In this document: in pieces, positions 61,816-64,000 of the stretch | Numbering within the stretch: the stretch's first letter is position 1 | Layout of the letters: every line of letters begins with the position of its first letter | The notes under the pieces: model-generated | What the model was told of the DNA's origin: nothing | The model's database searches: none | What the model saw: only the letters and a program-made list of their open reading frames with translations | NCBI RefSeq assembly: GCF_003173575.1 | Contig: NZ_QGNY01000002.1 | Span: forward strand, 682,001 to 746,000 | Reading direction: 5' to 3' | DNA from: Pedobacter paludis | GTDB taxonomy: Bacteria > Bacteroidota > Bacteroidia > Sphingobacteriales > Sphingobacteriaceae | DNA: 64,000 nucleotides | Made by a program: the position numbers and the translations under genes

Positions 61816-64000
61816 ATGATTAAAAACATCTTAAAAACGCTTATAGCAGGCGCTCTGTTATTGCCTTTTGGTGCATTTGCACAAAATCAAACTTATTTTA
61901 CAGCTTATCCTGCTTTAACGCCCGATGCGCAGACAATAGTATTCAGTTATGATGGAGATATTTGGAAAGTTCCGGTAAAAGGTGGTTTAGCCTCTCGGAT
62001 TACGGCCATGCAGGGCGAAGAAATTAATCCAAAAATCTCTCCAGATGGTAAATGGATGGCTTTTTCATCCAATCAGTTCGGTAATTACGATGTTTATGTA
62101 ATGCCAGTTGCAGGTGGAGATATAAAACAATTAACTTTTAATGATGCATCTGACGAAGTTGACAATTGGAGTTTAGATTCAAAAACAATCTATTTTACTT
62201 CAGGCCGTTTCAACTCTTTTTCGAGTTATAAAGTAAATGTAAACGGTGGAACGGCCGTTCGTCTTTTCGAAAATTATTTTAACACCACGCACCACATTGC
62301 AGAGGCACCGAGTGGCGAATTATTTTTTAGCGATACCTGGGAAAGTATGCGTTTCTCAAACAGAAAGCATTATAAGGGCGCTTATAATCCAGATATTCAA
62401 TCTTATAACCCAAAAACCAAAACTTACAAACAATACACCACTTATATTGGTAAGGATTTTTGGACCAGCGTTGATGCTAATGGAAATGTTTATTTCGTTT
62501 CTGATGAAGGCAATGAGGAATATAACCTTTACACTTTTATTAACGGAAAGAAAACAGCACTAACCAATTTTGATACTTCTATAAAACGTCCATTTGTATC
62601 TGCGAATGGAACAACCGTGGTTTTTGAGAAGGACTATCAACTTTACACCTACGATGTAGCCTCAAAGAAAACAGAAAAGGTTAACATTAGTGCGTCTCGC
62701 AATCAGGTGTTAAGCAAAGAGCAGGAGTATGATGTTCGTGGAAATATTTCGGCTTTCGATGTTTCTCCAGATGCAAAGAAAATCGCATTTGTATCAAGAG
62801 GAGAGCTTTTTGTAAGCGATGCCGATGGAAAGTTTATCCGTAAAATAACCAATAGTGGAGAACGGGCCATGCAGTGTAAATGGCTTGCCGATAACAAAAC
62901 AATTTTATTCAATCAAACTTCCAACGGTTACCAAAACTGGTTTACTTTAACTGGAGATGGAAAGGGAACACCAAAGCAAATTACTAAAGACAAGGCTAAT
63001 AATCGCGATATCACTTTGAATAAGGCAAAGACCTTGGCGGTTTATTTAAGTGGAAGAAACGAATTGCGATTGCTGGATTTGAAAACCATGGAAAGTAAAA
63101 CCATTGTTAACGATGAGTTTTGGGCCATTCAGAATTCTACGCCAAGCTTTTCTCCAAACGATCAATATGTGTTGTTTACTGCCTTTAGAAATTTTGAGCA
63201 GGACATTTTGGTTCACGAGATTAAAACGAACAAAACCATTAATTTAACCAATACAGGGGTTACCGAAACCAGTCCGGCATGGTCGCCTGATGGAAAGTAT
63301 ATTTTCTTTACCAGCGCAAGAACGGAGCCTTTTTATCCATCAGGAGGCGACCATGTACACATTTATCGCATGGCTTTGAACAATTATGATACGCCTTTCC
63401 GTTTCGATAAATTTGATGACTTATTTAAGGAAGAAAAGGCAGAACCAAAAGATGTTAAGCCGGGTGTTGCAGATAAAAAGACAAGTAAATCTGCTGATAC
63501 AGCAAAGAAAAAGACAGATGTTAAACCGACTCCAAAACCCGCTTCGATAATTACAATAAATACCCAGAATATTTTGGATCGAGTGGAACTGGTAAGCTCT
63601 GATTTTGGAAATCAGTTTGGAACCGATGCATTTGCCAAAGGCGATAAAACCTATGTTTTCTATTCATCTAACCAAGATGGCGGAAAGCCAAGTTTATATC
63701 GGACAACCATTGAGCCTTTTGAAGCGAACAAAACGGAAAAGGTTGGCGATGGAGAAGATTACTCGATTATTCAAGTTGGCGATAAATTTTTCACCTTGAT
63801 TGGTGGCGTAATAAATAAGTATAGTCTGGAAGGTAACAAGCAAGATAAGATTGATCACGCTTATAAATTCGCTAGAAACTTAAATGCAGAGTTTAACCAA
63901 ATGTTTTACGAAACCTGGGTTGGCCTTGATGAGAACTTTTACGATGAAAACTTCCATGGTGTAGATTGGGAAAAAATGAAAACCCGATACTCGGCTTATC
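61816..64000 (+). CDS. Tricorn-like S41 peptidase, partial (3' end outside window)
   Basis: 728 residues are present, open to the window edge. A signal peptide (MIKNILKTLIAGALLLPFGA, cleaved after FAQ) is followed by TolB-like beta-propeller blades: KISPDGKWMAFSSNQFGNYD, a later FDVSPDAKKIAFVSRGELFV, and TSPAWSPDGKYIFFTSARTE. A Lys/Pro linker (about 540-575) precedes a second propeller-like part. The catalytic S41 and PDZ domains would lie past the end. It is exported, and presumably degrades periplasmic peptides. Confidence 0.88.
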   Translation, partial: MIKNILKTLIAGALLLPFGAFAQNQTYFTAYPALTPDAQTIVFSYDGDIWKVPVKGGLASRITAMQGEEINPKISPDGKWMAFSSNQFGNYDVYVMPVAGGDIKQLTFNDASDEVDNWSLDSKTIYFTSGRFNSFSSYKVNVNGGTAVRLFENYFNTTHHIAEAPSGELFFSDTWESMRFSNRKHYKGAYNPDIQSYNPKTKTYKQYTTYIGKDFWTSVDANGNVYFVSDEGNEEYNLYTFINGKKTALTNFDTSIKRPFVSANGTTVVFEKDYQLYTYDVASKKTEKVNISASRNQVLSKEQEYDVRGNISAFDVSPDAKKIAFVSRGELFVSDADGKFIRKITNSGERAMQCKWLADNKTILFNQTSNGYQNWFTLTGDGKGTPKQITKDKANNRDITLNKAKTLAVYLSGRNELRLLDLKTMESKTIVNDEFWAIQNSTPSFSPNDQYVLFTAFRNFEQDILVHEIKTNKTINLTNTGVTETSPAWSPDGKYIFFTSARTEPFYPSGGDHVHIYRMALNNYDTPFRFDKFDDLFKEEKAEPKDVKPGVADKKTSKSADTAKKKTDVKPTPKPASIITINTQNILDRVELVSSDFGNQFGTDAFAKGDKTYVFYSSNQDGGKPSLYRTTIEPFEANKTEKVGDGEDYSIIQVGDKFFTLIGGVINKYSLEGNKQDKIDHAYKFARNLNAEFNQMFYETWVGLDENFYDENFHGVDWEKMKTRYSAY

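Noticed and set aside
1..64000. tRNA, rRNA, complete insertion sequence or prophage
   Set aside because: No cloverleaf-like or rRNA-like stretch, transposase gene or phage structural gene was recognised; the mobile signals are limited to short palindromes, the ORF6N cassette and the YhcG gene.

Overview
The window looks like chromosome of a member of the Bacteroidota, most likely a Pedobacter-like species of the Sphingobacteriaceae. This is inferred from gene content: GldJ- and PorV-type components of the type IX secretion/gliding system, a short NuoG, an ExbB-ExbD-ExbD-TonB locus, and promoters with the Bacteroidota -7 element TAnnTTTG. AT-rich intergenic DNA and several dispersed palindromic repeat families agree with this. 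No rRNA, tRNA, CRISPR array or complete insertion sequence was seen.

Layout. 1-6.3 kb holds the edge of a small conserved gene, a lipoprotein Cu/Zn superoxide dismutase, an orphan ExbD, metK with a structured leader, a lipid kinase, a SUI1-type factor and ATP-dependent PEP carboxykinase. 6.4-12.4 kb is a Ton energy-transduction operon (ExbB, two ExbD, TonB) followed by a small membrane protein, a PstS-like lipoprotein and an exported TPR protein. 12.4-26.2 kb is a complete 14-subunit complex I operon (nuoA-N). It is interrupted by three repeat or cassette insertions, one carrying an ORF6N-domain gene between nuoF and nuoG. 26.2-30.9 kb is a housekeeping run: DedA, pyrophosphatase, CNNM/CorC transporter, RsmE, a DUF4159 protein and a biotinyl carrier protein.

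30.9-37.4 kb carries gldJ (minus), a large AsmA-like protein, porV and ispF. 37.7-41.1 kb is one minus-strand gene fusing GH18-like, polysaccharide deacetylase and GT2 synthase domains, probably for an exported amino-sugar polysaccharide. 41.3-43.7 kb has pirin, YceI, a Crp/Fnr regulator and a tiny Cys-rich membrane protein.

43.9-50.0 kb is the most interesting block. It holds two ATP-grasp-type proteins, a GCS2-type carboxylate-amine ligase, a class I glutamine amidotransferase and two alpha/beta-hydrolase esterases. Together they resemble a biosynthetic cluster for an amide or peptide-like small metabolite whose product cannot be named from sequence.

50.1-64.0 kb holds a VOC protein, DUF4180, typA, tandem LpxL-like acyltransferases, a serine hydrolase, an unrecognised protein with kinase-like catalytic residues and a PfpI/DJ-1 protein. 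A minus-strand GT4/YhcG-nuclease/GT2 operon follows, and then the start of a Tricorn-like S41 protease that runs off the window.
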